Shown: positions 8,228-16,606, counted from the first letter of the stretch. The stretch: DNA of 64,000 bases from Candidatus Levybacteria bacterium RIFCSPHIGHO2_01_FULL_36_15b (GCA_001782045.1 MFNK01000008.1:1-64000); one strand, 5' to 3'. The notes: generated by a model from the letters alone, not told the origin. Program-made: numbers and translations.

Positions 8228-9100
8228 ATGAAAGAATTAAATTTCCATTTAAGAGCAGACGAAGTAGCTGATTTGGATCCTTATAACGTTCGTGGAAAAC
8301 CTGTTCAGCAGGCGGCAGAAGATCTTCTGGGGGATGAGCCTGAAAATGGCCTAGAAGGAGCTTTCAATTATGTCCAGGAAACGACCCTGGTAGTAAATGA
8401 AAAATTGGCTTGGGAAAGAGTTTTTGGTTTAAGGCCGGAAATTGGGCCATTGCCACCTTATTTTACCCACGAAATGAAAGAAAAACTTGAAGAAAACGGT
8501 TTTAATTTTATTTATATTCCTCATTTAGAGCTCGAGAACGGATGGCGTGGGCTAAGTACAGCGGGATATTTAAGTGCCTTACAAAGAGATTATCCAAACT
8601 GGAAAGCTCTTGAGTATCTTCCAGATATAGATAGAGATAATCCTAACGTACCAAAAAACTTAAGTCAGACCTTTTGGGACGACGTAGAAAGAGGGAATAT
8701 ACCCTTTCCGCAACTTCCCGGTAAATGGATTGCTGTGGAGCATAGAGATGGAAGTTTTATGGAAGATCATCTAGGAATAAATTTTTATAATAGTGATGAT
8801 TGGAGCGAAATTTTATCAGGAATTACTATGAAACAGCAAAAAGCACTTGAAGAATTAGACCTTTGGGGATTCAGGGCGCATATTAGACTTCCTGAAGCAA
8901 TTGAATGGAATCTTCTAGCTAATAGATTCGGGTGGGGAAGCCCCGGCGAATGGGACTGGACAAGCACCGAAACCAATGAAAATGAAATTGTAGTTATGGG
9001 ACTTTTTGACGATAAAATTAATAGCGAATTTAAGCTTGTTTCAAAACAAAGGAAAGATTTTCTGGCGCAACCAATAATTGATTTTAGTCTGGAAACTTAA
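8228..9100 (+). CDS. N-terminally tagged protein, unknown
   Basis: A 290-aa protein, last gene of the array operon (9 bp after the previous stop). The tag VADLDPYNVRGKP is at 13-25, followed by an acidic linker with L-L-G-D-E-P-E as in the 24-kb proteins. The body is not the array module: Y-F-T-H-E-M-K-E-K-L-E-E-N-G-F near 100 recalls the F-T-x-E-Q segment of the 22-25 kb family. The C-terminal third has R-L-P-E-A-I-E-W and E-W-D-W-T-S-T, a pattern faintly like formylglycine-generating-enzyme folds. That last comparison is weak. Function unknown. Confidence 0.78.
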   Translation: MKELNFHLRADEVADLDPYNVRGKPVQQAAEDLLGDEPENGLEGAFNYVQETTLVVNEKLAWERVFGLRPEIGPLPPYFTHEMKEKLEENGFNFIYIPHLELENGWRGLSTAGYLSALQRDYPNWKALEYLPDIDRDNPNVPKNLSQTFWDDVERGNIPFPQLPGKWIAVEHRDGSFMEDHLGINFYNSDDWSEILSGITMKQQKALEELDLWGFRAHIRLPEAIEWNLLANRFGWGSPGEWDWTSTETNENEIVVMGLFDDKINSEFKLVSKQRKDFLAQPIIDFSLET

Positions 9101-9159
9101 TAGCCTCGATTTTTGACATATTTTAAACTGATACTCTTTCCGTTATAATATTAGCTCTT

Positions 9160-10458
9160 ATGAACTACACAAGAAAAGTATTAGACAATGGTGTCCGAGT
9201 TATAACAGTTCCTATGCCTTCGTTTGAATCTGCAACAGTAATGGTAATGGTTGGAGCAGGAAGCAGATACGAAACAACAAAAAACAACGGAATTTCCCAC
9301 TTTTTGGAACACATGGCTTTTAAGGGTACGACAAAAAGACCAAGTGCCATGGATATTGCAAGCATGATAGATGGCATTGGAGGCGAATTTAATGCATTTA
9401 CAAGCAAAGAAGTAACAGGATATTTTGTAAAAGCTGCTAAAACACACGCAGAACTTTGCATGGATGTTTTATCCGACATGCTTCAAAATTCCAAGCTGGA
9501 TGCAGCAGAAATAGAGAAAGAAAGAGGAGTAATTTTGGAGGAAATAAACCTTTACGAAGATACACCAAGCAGAAAAATAGGCGATATTTACGAAAGTCTC
9601 TTATATGGAGATACTCCGATGGGCTGGGATATCGCCGGCCAAAAAGAAGTTATAAAAAGTATTACAAGGCAGGATTTTGTTGATTATATGGCAAGCCTTT
9701 ACAGCGCCAAAAATATGGTCGTTGTAGTTGCGGGCGGAATAATTCCGGACAAAATTGAGGCTATGGCCGTTAAGTATTTTGGCAAAATGTCACAATTTGA
9801 TACAGTAAAATATAGCCCAATAGTAGAAAACCAGGTCAAACCATCTCTTTATATAAAACATAAAGTTACGGAACAAGTTCATATAGCGGTTGGGTTCCGC
9901 ACGGTTGCGCTCGAGCATCCGGATAGATACGCTTTATCGGTTTTAGGCTCAATTTTGGGTGGAGGAATGAGCTCGCGGCTTTTTAGCGAAGTTAGGGAAA
10001 AACGAGGGCTTGCTTATTACGTAAGAACCGGTTCGGAAAATTATCAAGATGCAGGAAATTTAGTATCAACCGCAGGACTTGATCCAAAAAGAGTGGATGA
10101 GGGAATAAAAGTTGTAGTTGAAGAGTATTCTAAATTTGCAAGCGGAAAGGCAAATGTTACTAAAACAGAACTTGCAAAAGCCAAAGAGTACATAAAAGGG
10201 CATTTGGTTTTAGAAGAAGAAGACAGCCGCTTTATGGCTGCTTTTTACGCTCAAAACGAGCTTTTGGAAAAGAATATGGAAACGCCCGAAGAACTTATTG
10301 AAAATATAGAAAAAGTAACAATGGAAGATGTAGAAAAAGTCGCCAAAAAATACTTTAAAAACGAAACATTAAATTTAGCAATAATCGGAAATTTTGATCC
10401 TTCGACAGGCTCAGGACGAGCATCCGAGGCAAAATTTAAGAAGCTTCTGAAGATTTAG
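9160..10458 (+). CDS. M16-family zinc peptidase (pitrilysin/MPP-like)
   Basis: A 432-aa zinc-dependent peptidase of the M16B type, cutting peptides or small proteins in the cytoplasm. The inverted zinc motif HxxEH is H-F-L-E-H at 47-51, with the third ligand Glu in V-I-L-E-E-I-N (127-128), about 76 residues later as expected. The R/Y substrate-pocket region G-L-A-Y-Y-V-R is near 286-292. Length fits a single M16B subunit with active and C-terminal domains. TATAAT (9144-9149) precedes the ATG by 10 nt. The C-terminal residues D-P-S-T-G-S-G-R-A-S are read from a REP-like repeat (10398-10416). Confidence 0.93.
   Translation: MNYTRKVLDNGVRVITVPMPSFESATVMVMVGAGSRYETTKNNGISHFLEHMAFKGTTKRPSAMDIASMIDGIGGEFNAFTSKEVTGYFVKAAKTHAELCMDVLSDMLQNSKLDAAEIEKERGVILEEINLYEDTPSRKIGDIYESLLYGDTPMGWDIAGQKEVIKSITRQDFVDYMASLYSAKNMVVVVAGGIIPDKIEAMAVKYFGKMSQFDTVKYSPIVENQVKPSLYIKHKVTEQVHIAVGFRTVALEHPDRYALSVLGSILGGGMSSRLFSEVREKRGLAYYVRTGSENYQDAGNLVSTAGLDPKRVDEGIKVVVEEYSKFASGKANVTKTELAKAKEYIKGHLVLEEEDSRFMAAFYAQNELLEKNMETPEELIENIEKVTMEDVEKVAKKYFKNETLNLAIIGNFDPSTGSGRASEAKFKKLLKI
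10398..10416. repeat. REP-like element inside the M16 peptidase gene
   Basis: TCCTTCGACAGGCTCAGGA, one copy of a dispersed 19-20 bp element also at 25789, 26990, 27120, 36271 (inverted) and 54533 (inverted, degenerate). Here it lies in frame near the 3' end of the peptidase gene and encodes about six residues of its C-terminal tail. Confidence 0.75.
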
Positions 10459-11374
10459 CCTGTTTCCTCAAGCTTTCTCTTTCCTGTGCCAGTTTTATAT
10501 TTCTTACAGATTCTTCTCCGAGTTCTAATTTAGCCGGATATCTCAGCATAAAATAAGCACCCCACTTGTGAATGTCTACTTCTCTTTGTGCATTATGAAT
10601 CCAAAGTCCATTAGAGTCTTCTACAAAAGTTCCAACATCCTTAAGGCTGATTTTTTCTTCCCAAACTACTTTTTGTGGGTCTTTAATGTCAAAAATAGTT
10701 AACTTATCGCCATTATTGAGCATGTGGAATCCTTCATAATCCCATTTTTCAACTAAAAGAGTGTCAGATTGTCTTTGCTCAATAACTCCGTCTTGCCACT
10801 CTACGGTTGCTCTTGTTATTTCTCCAGGCCTTATTCCATAAGGTCTTTCTGCAATAGGCGTTCCTCCTGCAGAATACCTTTTTCCTTTAGTATCTACGGC
10901 AGTAGATTTATCCACCATAATCCAGTTTCCTTCGCCTAACTTCTCGTTAAACCTATCGGCTGAATATTTCATCTTGAATTCATACTTTTCCATCAACCTT
11001 TTATCTGCTTCTTTGTCTCCTTCTTCTTCACCTACGTATAAAGAAGAAATATAATAATCTTCTTCTTTTTCCATTGGATCAGGAAGAAGATCCCATTTTT
11101 CTCCGTGTAGTACTTCTGCATCGTCTTTAGTTTTTCCTTTTCTATCCGGATTATTTAAATCCCAAACTTCAGTGTTTCCAAAGACGCCGTCTGCTCTATC
11201 ATAAGTTATAAAATCTCTGTCTTGGAATGCCCAGTATCCACCCTCGATGCCAGTTTCTGAGTAAAATTCTAACTTTCCTTTGTAGGTATGTGGGGGAAGT
11301 TTTTCTTTTGGCTCTCTTGTTTTATACGGATCTAAATCTGCAACTTCGTTTGCTCTTAACAATTCATTTTTCAT
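10436..11374 (-). CDS. N-terminally tagged 312-aa protein, unknown
   Basis: Soluble 312-aa protein of unknown function. The tag VADLDPYKTREP is at 11-22, preceded by L-R-A-N-E as in the array proteins. The body is rich in Trp, Tyr and acidic residues and predicts as beta-rich, with repeated strands such as L-T-I-F-D-I-K-D and a closing Arg/Lys-rich helix. It looks like a compact beta domain without recognisable catalytic motifs. The 3' end overlaps the convergent M16 gene by 23 bp. Its own leaderless promoter is at 11384-11412. Confidence 0.8.
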   Translation of the reverse strand: MKNELLRANEVADLDPYKTREPKEKLPPHTYKGKLEFYSETGIEGGYWAFQDRDFITYDRADGVFGNTEVWDLNNPDRKGKTKDDAEVLHGEKWDLLPDPMEKEEDYYISSLYVGEEEGDKEADKRLMEKYEFKMKYSADRFNEKLGEGNWIMVDKSTAVDTKGKRYSAGGTPIAERPYGIRPGEITRATVEWQDGVIEQRQSDTLLVEKWDYEGFHMLNNGDKLTIFDIKDPQKVVWEEKISLKDVGTFVEDSNGLWIHNAQREVDIHKWGAYFMLRYPAKLELGEESVRNIKLAQERESLRKQAKSSEAS

Positions 11375-11383
11375 TAGGACCGA

Positions 11384-11412
11384 ATTATAAGTCTAAGCAT
11401 TAATTTAGTCAA
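11384..11412 (-). promoter_or_regulatory. Leaderless promoter of the 312-aa tagged gene
   Basis: On the minus strand: TTGACT (11412-11407), 17-bp spacer, TATAAT (11389-11384), then nine bases to the ATG ending at 11374. Diverges from the ndk promoter. Confidence 0.75.
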
Positions 11413-11423
11413 ACGAGCTAGTC

Positions 11424-11443
11424 GTTATAACATTGTTATAACA
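11424..11443. promoter_or_regulatory. Tandem GTTATAAC palindromes, operator candidate
   Basis: Two copies of GTTATAACA (11424-11432 and 11435-11443), each containing the perfect 8-bp palindrome GTTATAAC. They are spaced 11 bp apart, one helical turn, and lie between two divergent promoters just upstream of the ndk -35 box. This is the layout expected for a dimeric repressor or activator site; no regulator is identified. Confidence 0.45.
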
Positions 11444-11453
11444 TAAGTTTCTA

Positions 11454-11482
11454 TTTACATTTTAGGTTTTACGCTTTACAAT
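11454..11482 (+). promoter_or_regulatory. Leaderless promoter of ndk
   Basis: TTTACA (11454-11459), 17-bp spacer, TACAAT (11477-11482), then seven bases to ATG 11490. Confidence 0.7.
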
Positions 11483-11489
11483 TAGACCG

Positions 11490-12041
11490 ATGGAAAAAAC
11501 ATTAGTACTTTTAAAGCCTGATGCGGTAAAGCGGGGAATAATGGGTGAAATAATTCATAGATTCGAGCGTATGGGGCTTCGAATTGTTGGTATGAAAATG
11601 GTAAAGGCAGACAAGTCTTTATTAGACAAGCATTATGCCACAGATAAAACATCTACTTTAGACCGAATTGGAGGCAAAACAATAGATACTTACAAAAAAT
11701 ATGGCAAGGATTTAAAAAAAGAGTTTGGAACAGAAGACGCAGCAAAAGTTGGTAAGGTTGTGGTTGGCTGGTTATTAGACTTTATGACCTCCACACCCGT
11801 TGTTGCTATGGTGGTAGAGGGCAAACACGCAGTAGATAATGTAGTAGCGTTAGCAGGTTCTACAATGCCTGTCGCTGCTGCACCTGGAACAATTAGAGGG
11901 GATTTTTCAACAGATAGCGCTGCTTATGCAAACGAAGAAAAAAGAGCAGTAACTAACTTAGTTCATATTTCCGCTACAAAAGAAGAAGCAGAATTTGAAA
12001 TTTCTCTTTGGTTTACGCCTTCCGAAATCCACAACTATTAA
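11490..12041 (+). CDS. ndk: Nucleoside diphosphate kinase, long form
   Basis: Transfers gamma-phosphate between nucleoside triphosphates and diphosphates through a phospho-His intermediate. The N-terminus E-K-T-L-V-L-L-K-P-D-A-V is classic. The catalytic His is in N-L-V-H-I-S (usual form N-x-x-H-G-S-D), so Gly is replaced by Ile, and R-G-D-F precedes it. At 183 aa it is about 30-40 residues longer than the common enzyme; the extra sequence lies around residues 50-85 (T-S-T-L-D-R-I-G-G-K onward). Leaderless promoter directly upstream. Confidence 0.93.
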   Translation: MEKTLVLLKPDAVKRGIMGEIIHRFERMGLRIVGMKMVKADKSLLDKHYATDKTSTLDRIGGKTIDTYKKYGKDLKKEFGTEDAAKVGKVVVGWLLDFMTSTPVVAMVVEGKHAVDNVVALAGSTMPVAAAPGTIRGDFSTDSAAYANEEKRAVTNLVHISATKEEAEFEISLWFTPSEIHNY

Positions 12042-12466
12042 GTTTTTCTTGATCTATATTCTAAAAATGCTAAGATTGCAATTCCCGTTGATGTTGTTGC
12101 GGAAAGAAGGCAATATTGGCAGAATGCTTTTAAATCAAACGCTTGAACTCCAATTAAAACCACAGAAACAACTAAACCAATTCCTGCTAATAAGTAGAAA
12201 GCTTGCAGGAATTTTTCTTTATAATTTGTCAGTATCAAAAGGCATATAATTATAACGCTTAAGTAAAAAAGTGAACCTAAAAGTGCCAAAGGAACGCCAT
12301 AAATAACTGAATATTTACTGGTTAAAACAACCTCACACCCTGCAATAGTGCAAGGCGGAGCTACGTTTTTAAAGTGGAGAATAGTTAAGTAGGTTGTGTC
12401 CAAGAAGCCTAAAAATGCAACAATTGCCGCGTAAACAATAAACTTATTTTTTAAATGCATCGTCAA
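12038..12466 (-). CDS. VKOR-family membrane oxidoreductase
   Basis: Vitamin K epoxide reductase family protein that re-oxidises a DsbA-like partner and passes electrons to quinone. It is 142 aa with four hydrophobic segments, loop cysteines C39 and C44 (A-G-C-E-V-V), and the redox pair C-Q-Y-C at 116-119. It overlaps the upstream thioredoxin-fold gene by 23 bp, so the two form an operon for disulfide formation outside the membrane. ATG at 12466 is used; a second ATG two codons later is equally possible. It also overlaps ndk by 4 bp, tail to tail. Confidence 0.9.
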   Translation of the reverse strand: MTMHLKNKFIVYAAIVAFLGFLDTTYLTILHFKNVAPPCTIAGCEVVLTSKYSVIYGVPLALLGSLFYLSVIIICLLILTNYKEKFLQAFYLLAGIGLVVSVVLIGVQAFDLKAFCQYCLLSATTSTGIAILAFLEYRSRKT

Positions 12467-13178
12467 TTAGTTTTTTAAAATCTTCGTAACTATTGGGATT
12501 TATTCTTGCTCCGTTTAAATAGAAGCTAGGAGTGGAGTTTAGGCCGGCGGAAATCGATTCTTTTTCTGAATCTGCAACAAAAGCTTTGGCCTGCGTAGAA
12601 TTCAAATCATTCGTAAACTTAGCAGTATCCAAGCCCAACATTTGAGCGTAATTTACAAAGATTGTCTGTGGAGTTGTGCTTTCCGACCAATCATTTTGGT
12701 TTTCGTATAAAGCATTGTGCATTTCAAAAAATTTGCCTTGAACATTCGCCGCATAAGCTGCTTTTGCGCTAATTTCTGCGTTTTTATGAATATTACTTAA
12801 TGGAAAAAAGCGGTAAACAAAATGCAAATTTTTATAATCTGCCAAAATTTTATTTACAATCGGATGATAGCTTGCGCAAGCTGGGCATTGATAATCTCCG
12901 TATTCAATTAATGTAACCTTAGAATCTTTTGGTCCCTTTTCAAAATCATACTTTGTAGCAAGAGGAACTGTCTGATCTGTGTTTACCGTAGAAGAAGGGG
13001 ATTTGTTTACAAATAAAGCTAATCCTAAAATTGCAATTCCAACTAAAGCTGCAACTCCACCCCAAAGGCCAAATGTCTTTAATTGCTCGTTTCTTTTTGC
13101 TTTTTCAGCTTCTTGTGTCCACTGCGTTTTCTGGAGCGCTTTTTTCTGAGCTTTTGTGAGTTTTTCGTTTCCGTTCAC
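12444..13178 (-). CDS. DsbA-like membrane-anchored thiol oxidoreductase
   Basis: Thioredoxin-fold protein that introduces disulfides into exported proteins. It has a basic cytoplasmic N-terminus, one membrane segment (about 38-57), a linker, and a DsbA domain with the active site C-P-A-C (98-101) after G-D-Y-Q. The cis-Pro loop is S-T-P-S-F-Y-L-N-G near 220. Start is GTG 13178, supported by TTGAAA, 17 bp, GATTAT ending six bases upstream. VKOR immediately downstream is its likely re-oxidation partner. Confidence 0.9.
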   Translation of the reverse strand: MNGNEKLTKAQKKALQKTQWTQEAEKAKRNEQLKTFGLWGGVAALVGIAILGLALFVNKSPSSTVNTDQTVPLATKYDFEKGPKDSKVTLIEYGDYQCPACASYHPIVNKILADYKNLHFVYRFFPLSNIHKNAEISAKAAYAANVQGKFFEMHNALYENQNDWSESTTPQTIFVNYAQMLGLDTAKFTNDLNSTQAKAFVADSEKESISAGLNSTPSFYLNGARINPNSYEDFKKLIDDAFKK

Positions 13179-13220
13179 CTGCTAATAATCGCACTTCGGT
13201 AAGTTTTTTTCAAGAGGGAT

Positions 13221-13239
13221 TATTGACAAGAGTGTCAAT
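13221..13239. promoter_or_regulatory. Inverted repeat ATTGACA-N4-TGTCAAT
   Basis: Seven-base arms (13222-13228 and 13233-13239) separated by four bases, in the gap between the DsbA-like gene and the gene at 13274. It could be an operator or two back-to-back -35 boxes; neither has a good -10 at the right distance, so an operator is slightly favoured. Confidence 0.35.
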
Positions 13240-13273
13240 GAAAATAGCAAATAAATAGTTTTATCATGCTTTT

Positions 13274-13798
13274 ATGACAATTGAAAACGACTTAAGAAGA
13301 GAATCTCAAGCTGCTTCTAAAACGTTCAAAAGAGCTAATCAAGTCAGAATTCTGGTTCACCAAGAAGCGGTAAAGGCCTGGGAAGATCTTGAGAACACAC
13401 GGATAAAAGCCTTAGAAGGAATTCTCAAAGAAAAAGATTTAGGAGTTTGCTCGGAAAAGCACTATCCATTTGTCGGGGAGTCTGCTAGTAGAAACGATAA
13501 TACAGAGTTAGGTATTTTTCCAACCTCGCAACTTAAGTATTATTTTGTGGAATTTGTATCACAAGACCCGTGGTTTTATATGTCTATAAATAATTTCAGG
13601 CGAGCCCAGGTTAGGCAATTGTGCCAAGGACATAGCCAAGATGTAAGTTATACTTATACAGAATTAATCGAGGAGAAGGGTAAATTCTTACTGCCAGAAA
13701 CCCACAGAGATGTTACAGAGCTTAAGGTTAATAACTATCCAGAAGCCGTTTTTGCTCATTTAGGCATTGCATCATTACCAGCTCGGCCTCGGTTTTAA
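13274..13798 (+). CDS. Hypothetical protein, 174 aa
   Basis: Soluble unknown protein with a helical, basic N-terminal third (to about residue 60), then a mixed region with Q-L-K-Y-Y-F-V-E-F-V and D-P-W-F-Y-M-S-I-N-N-F-R-R-A. There are four Cys, without a zinc-finger spacing. TATCAT ends six bases before ATG 13274, the leaderless arrangement seen elsewhere in the window. No family recognised. Confidence 0.65.
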   Translation: MTIENDLRRESQAASKTFKRANQVRILVHQEAVKAWEDLENTRIKALEGILKEKDLGVCSEKHYPFVGESASRNDNTELGIFPTSQLKYYFVEFVSQDPWFYMSINNFRRAQVRQLCQGHSQDVSYTYTELIEEKGKFLLPETHRDVTELKVNNYPEAVFAHLGIASLPARPRF

Positions 13799-13863
13799 AA
13801 AATAAATTGCATTAACTTCAAGAGGTAGCTTGCTTTTTATAATATTTGTGGTATATTTTCTGA

Positions 13864-14304
13864 ATGAATTTGGAAAGAGGGACAGAAAGAATAAACCCAG
13901 GCATAGACAAAATTCTAGATAAAACCCAAGAAGAATTTAGTGTGGTTTTCCAAGAAGCAAATGCAAAAAGAAGAAAACTCCACAAAAAATTATTAACTTT
14001 TATACCTGAAAGGTACCGATGGGATGAGCCAGCTATTTCCTTTACATGGGTATCCAACAATATAAACAGGAGTGTAGTTGCAGATGTAGACGGACGGACA
14101 GTAAATGTAGAAATAAATGCTTGGAAGGACGCTGAAGAAGGCGGAACAACCCTTAGAAATTGGAATAACAAATTAATTGGAAATTCTGCTTCTGGAACTC
14201 CTAGAGAGCACGAACTTTTACGTATGGCGTTTCAAAAGGTTTCCAGCTGGAAGCTTTCCGACTTAAATAGGGAAAATCCTCTCAGTCGGGGTGCTGGGAA
14301 TTGA
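13864..14304 (+). CDS. Hypothetical protein, 146 aa
   Basis: Unknown soluble protein with a basic helical first half (A-N-A-K-R-R-K-L-H-K-K) and an acidic beta-like second half (V-V-A-D-V-D-G-R-T-V-N-V-E-I). TATATT ends six bases before the ATG. The last six codons and stop (to 14304) run into the tRNA-Pro gene on the opposite strand, overlapping it by 19 bp. This is unusual and means the C-terminus is antisense to the tRNA 3' half. Confidence 0.6.
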   Translation: MNLERGTERINPGIDKILDKTQEEFSVVFQEANAKRRKLHKKLLTFIPERYRWDEPAISFTWVSNNINRSVVADVDGRTVNVEINAWKDAEEGGTTLRNWNNKLIGNSASGTPREHELLRMAFQKVSSWKLSDLNRENPLSRGAGN

Positions 14305-14357
14305 ACCCAGTGTCTCATCGTCCCGAACGATGCATGTTACCGATACACTACACCCCG
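14286..14357 (-). tRNA. tRNA-Pro (CGG)
   Basis: 72 nt, reading 14357 to 14286. Acceptor CGGGGTG pairs with CACCCCG, followed by discriminator A. Anticodon stem CATCG/CGATG closes the loop TTCGGGA, giving anticodon CGG. T-arm CTGGG-TTCAATT-CCCAG. No CCA is encoded. Confidence 0.93.
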
Positions 14358-14362
14358 CTTTG

Positions 14363-14434
14363 TACCCCCAGACGGAATTGAACTGTCATCTCGCCCTTAG
14401 GACGGGCTTGCTCTATCCGTTGAGCTATGGGGGC
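14363..14434 (-). tRNA. tRNA-Arg (CCT)
   Basis: 72 nt, reading 14434 to 14363, five bases from tRNA-Pro and probably cotranscribed upstream of it. Acceptor GCCCCCA pairs with TGGGGGT (one G-T), discriminator A. Anticodon loop GTCCTAA gives CCT, closed by a GCCC/GGGC stem. The T-stem GACAG/CCGTC has one A-C mismatch. No CCA is encoded. Confidence 0.9.
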
Positions 14435-14476
14435 TCGAGGTTATTTTACCACAAATTTATGCTATAATTCGTCCTT

Positions 14477-15244
14477 ATGAATAAAATTGAGTCGGGTTTT
14501 ATACCCTTGCCAAAAGTAGAGCGGGAACAGCCTTTAGATAATGTGTATTTTAATTTTAATCTGCCACAATTCGTGGATCAGGACAGAATTGGGGTAAATA
14601 TAGGAAGAGTAGATAGAATAAACAATCTCAGTGGAATTTTCGCATTAAAAGTTGAAGGTAAAACAGATTTGGATCAATCTAGCGAAGAGCATAATGTTGT
14701 AGGCGTTAACTCTGATGGTAGTGCGTTGGCTTCAAAAAGTAAAACAAAGAATATCGTGCCTACTGCGGATATTTTTGCGAGAGGAGAATTTAATCATTTT
14801 GAGAAATCAAATAGCAGATCAGTAGCGCTTGGACTGGCTTTAAACATAAGTGAAATCACATCAAGGATTCAATTATCAAATAAAAATATCAGAGAATCAG
14901 ATTCTTGGTCTAAAGAGATTGACAAAGCATTAAGAGAGAAATTAAGAAAAGGGGGGACAGATAACCTAGTTAAGCTAAATACATTCGAAAAATGGTGGTT
15001 TCCTTTTGCGTATGGAATAATGCCAGGAACTATTTTTGCAATAAACGGGACATTTCCTATGGTTTATTACAGCGTAATTTACTCCTTAGACAAGTTTTTT
15101 GATATTTTGAAGCATAGAGATTATCCTGAAACAAGAATTTCTCTTTTCCCATCTGTTGCTCCACAACTTGATAGAGCTGCCGCTTTGCAGGTTTTAACAA
15201 GAACTCAAAAGCTGGTTTCCGATTTACAGCCCGATAAAAAGTAG
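14477..15244 (+). CDS. Hypothetical protein, 255 aa
   Basis: Unknown protein without signal peptide. The first 130 residues are Asn/Asp/Ser-rich with alternating strand patterns. The C-terminal half is helical, with a hydrophobic stretch W-W-F-P-F-A-Y-G-I-M-P-G-T-I-F-A-I-N-G near 173-191 that could touch a membrane. TATAAT lies eight bases before ATG 14477. It precedes the sortase gene by 13 bp, so it may be cotranscribed with it. Confidence 0.62.
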   Translation: MNKIESGFIPLPKVEREQPLDNVYFNFNLPQFVDQDRIGVNIGRVDRINNLSGIFALKVEGKTDLDQSSEEHNVVGVNSDGSALASKSKTKNIVPTADIFARGEFNHFEKSNSRSVALGLALNISEITSRIQLSNKNIRESDSWSKEIDKALREKLRKGGTDNLVKLNTFEKWWFPFAYGIMPGTIFAINGTFPMVYYSVIYSLDKFFDILKHRDYPETRISLFPSVAPQLDRAAALQVLTRTQKLVSDLQPDKK

Positions 15245-15257
15245 ATACAATTAGGTT

Positions 15258-15998
15258 GTGAAAAGAGGAGAAGTTATTAAATTTATAATTCTGCGAACTG
15301 TTGGGAATTTCTTGGTTCTTTTTGCAATTTATGGAATTATTGCGACTTTTGGTCCGGCACTCTATTACGAGCTAAACTATCGAATTCTAACAGCGCGTGG
15401 AGTAAAGTATATTGTTCAAAATCCACAAACTCAAAATATTCAGCCGACTCCAATGCCTAATCAGCCTCAAATTACACCCATTCCAACTTCGCCCACATCC
15501 AGGGGAGTTGCAAGCTTTACAGACGTTTTACTGGGCGCAAAAGAACAAGTTTTGGTGGCTCCGGATCCAGAGTTTAGTATTGTTATTCCAAAAATTGGAG
15601 CTTCTGCAAAAGTTTTTGCAAATGTGGATAGTTCGGATGAAAAAAGTTACCAGCAGATTTTGCAGCAGGGAGTTGCTCACGCAAGAGGAACAGTTTTCCC
15701 AGGTCTTTTAGGCAACATTTATCTTTTTGCCCACTCAACGGATAATTTTTGGAACGTTGGAAGATATAATGCAGTATTCTATTTGCTAAAAGACTTGCAG
15801 CCGGGGGACGAAATTACTGTTTTTTATCAAAATATTAGGCACGATTATATTGTTACAGGTTCTCAAATAGTTAACCCAAATGATGTTTCTCATATAGTTA
15901 ATGCACAAAAAGAGAATAGTGAAACATTAATTCTTCAAACTTGCTGGCCGCCCGGAACCATTTTTCAACGGTTGCTTGTCTTTGCAAAACCAAAATGA
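15258..15998 (+). CDS. Sortase (class D/E-like)
   Basis: Membrane-anchored transpeptidase that cleaves a sorting signal and attaches surface proteins. One membrane segment (about 12-34), a Pro/Thr/Gln-rich stalk (56-82), then the sortase beta barrel. The catalytic triad is visible as H159 (L-F-A-H-S-T), C229 (L-Q-T-C-W-P-P-G) and R238 (Q-R-L-L-V-F-A). Length 246 aa is typical. Start is GTG 15258. No protein with a clear LPxTG-type C-terminus was seen in this window, so its substrate is elsewhere. Confidence 0.93.
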   Translation: MKRGEVIKFIILRTVGNFLVLFAIYGIIATFGPALYYELNYRILTARGVKYIVQNPQTQNIQPTPMPNQPQITPIPTSPTSRGVASFTDVLLGAKEQVLVAPDPEFSIVIPKIGASAKVFANVDSSDEKSYQQILQQGVAHARGTVFPGLLGNIYLFAHSTDNFWNVGRYNAVFYLLKDLQPGDEITVFYQNIRHDYIVTGSQIVNPNDVSHIVNAQKENSETLILQTCWPPGTIFQRLLVFAKPK

Positions 15999-16606
15999 AA
16001 GGAATAGCGCTAGATATCGATGAAACAATTTCGTATACAGTTGAATACTGGGTTAGACAGCTTTCAAAAAAGTTCGGAAATCCTAAAAATTTAACCCCAA
16101 GAGAAATTTTCGAGCAGTATAGGCTAATACAAAACTTTCCTCATTGGCAGTCAAAAGAAGCTCAAGACTGGATAGATAAAGATAGAAATTCAAACGAAAT
16201 CCAAAAGGATTTACCACTCATAAAAAATTCAAACCATAGCGTTAATAAGCTTAATAAGATTATTCCGGTTGTCTGTTATTTAACTACAAGGCCCCAAAGC
16301 GTGCTTGAGGGAACAACATATTGGCTGGAAAAGCATAATTTTCCCAAGGCCAAGGTTATAGGCAAGCCTGCAAAAATAACCTATGAAGACGGTACAAAGT
16401 GGAAAGCGAATATGCTCCAGAAATTGTTCCCACAAGTCCAGGGCATAGTAGACGATAATTTGCATTTAATAGATTACTTACCAAAGACTTACAAAGGATA
16501 TATTTTCCTTTATGACATCAAAAACTTCTCTTCTGATTTTAAAAATGTAATAGTTTGCCCAACTTGGGAAGATGTTTTAGAAAACGCAGCAAAAGTCTAC
16601 AAATAA
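15995..16606 (+). CDS. HAD-superfamily hydrolase
   Basis: A 203-aa phosphatase-like protein. The nucleophile motif DxDxT is D-I-D-E-T at 7-11, with I-A-L preceding it. Motif II is likely Y-L-T-T-R-P, and the acidic motif III/IV is G-I-V-D-D-N. Small HADs of this shape often act on nucleotides or sugar phosphates; the substrate cannot be set from sequence. ATG 15995 overlaps the sortase stop by 4 bp (ATGA), which decides this start over upstream in-frame codons inside the sortase gene. Confidence 0.82.
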   Translation: MKGIALDIDETISYTVEYWVRQLSKKFGNPKNLTPREIFEQYRLIQNFPHWQSKEAQDWIDKDRNSNEIQKDLPLIKNSNHSVNKLNKIIPVVCYLTTRPQSVLEGTTYWLEKHNFPKAKVIGKPAKITYEDGTKWKANMLQKLFPQVQGIVDDNLHLIDYLPKTYKGYIFLYDIKNFSSDFKNVIVCPTWEDVLENAAKVYK

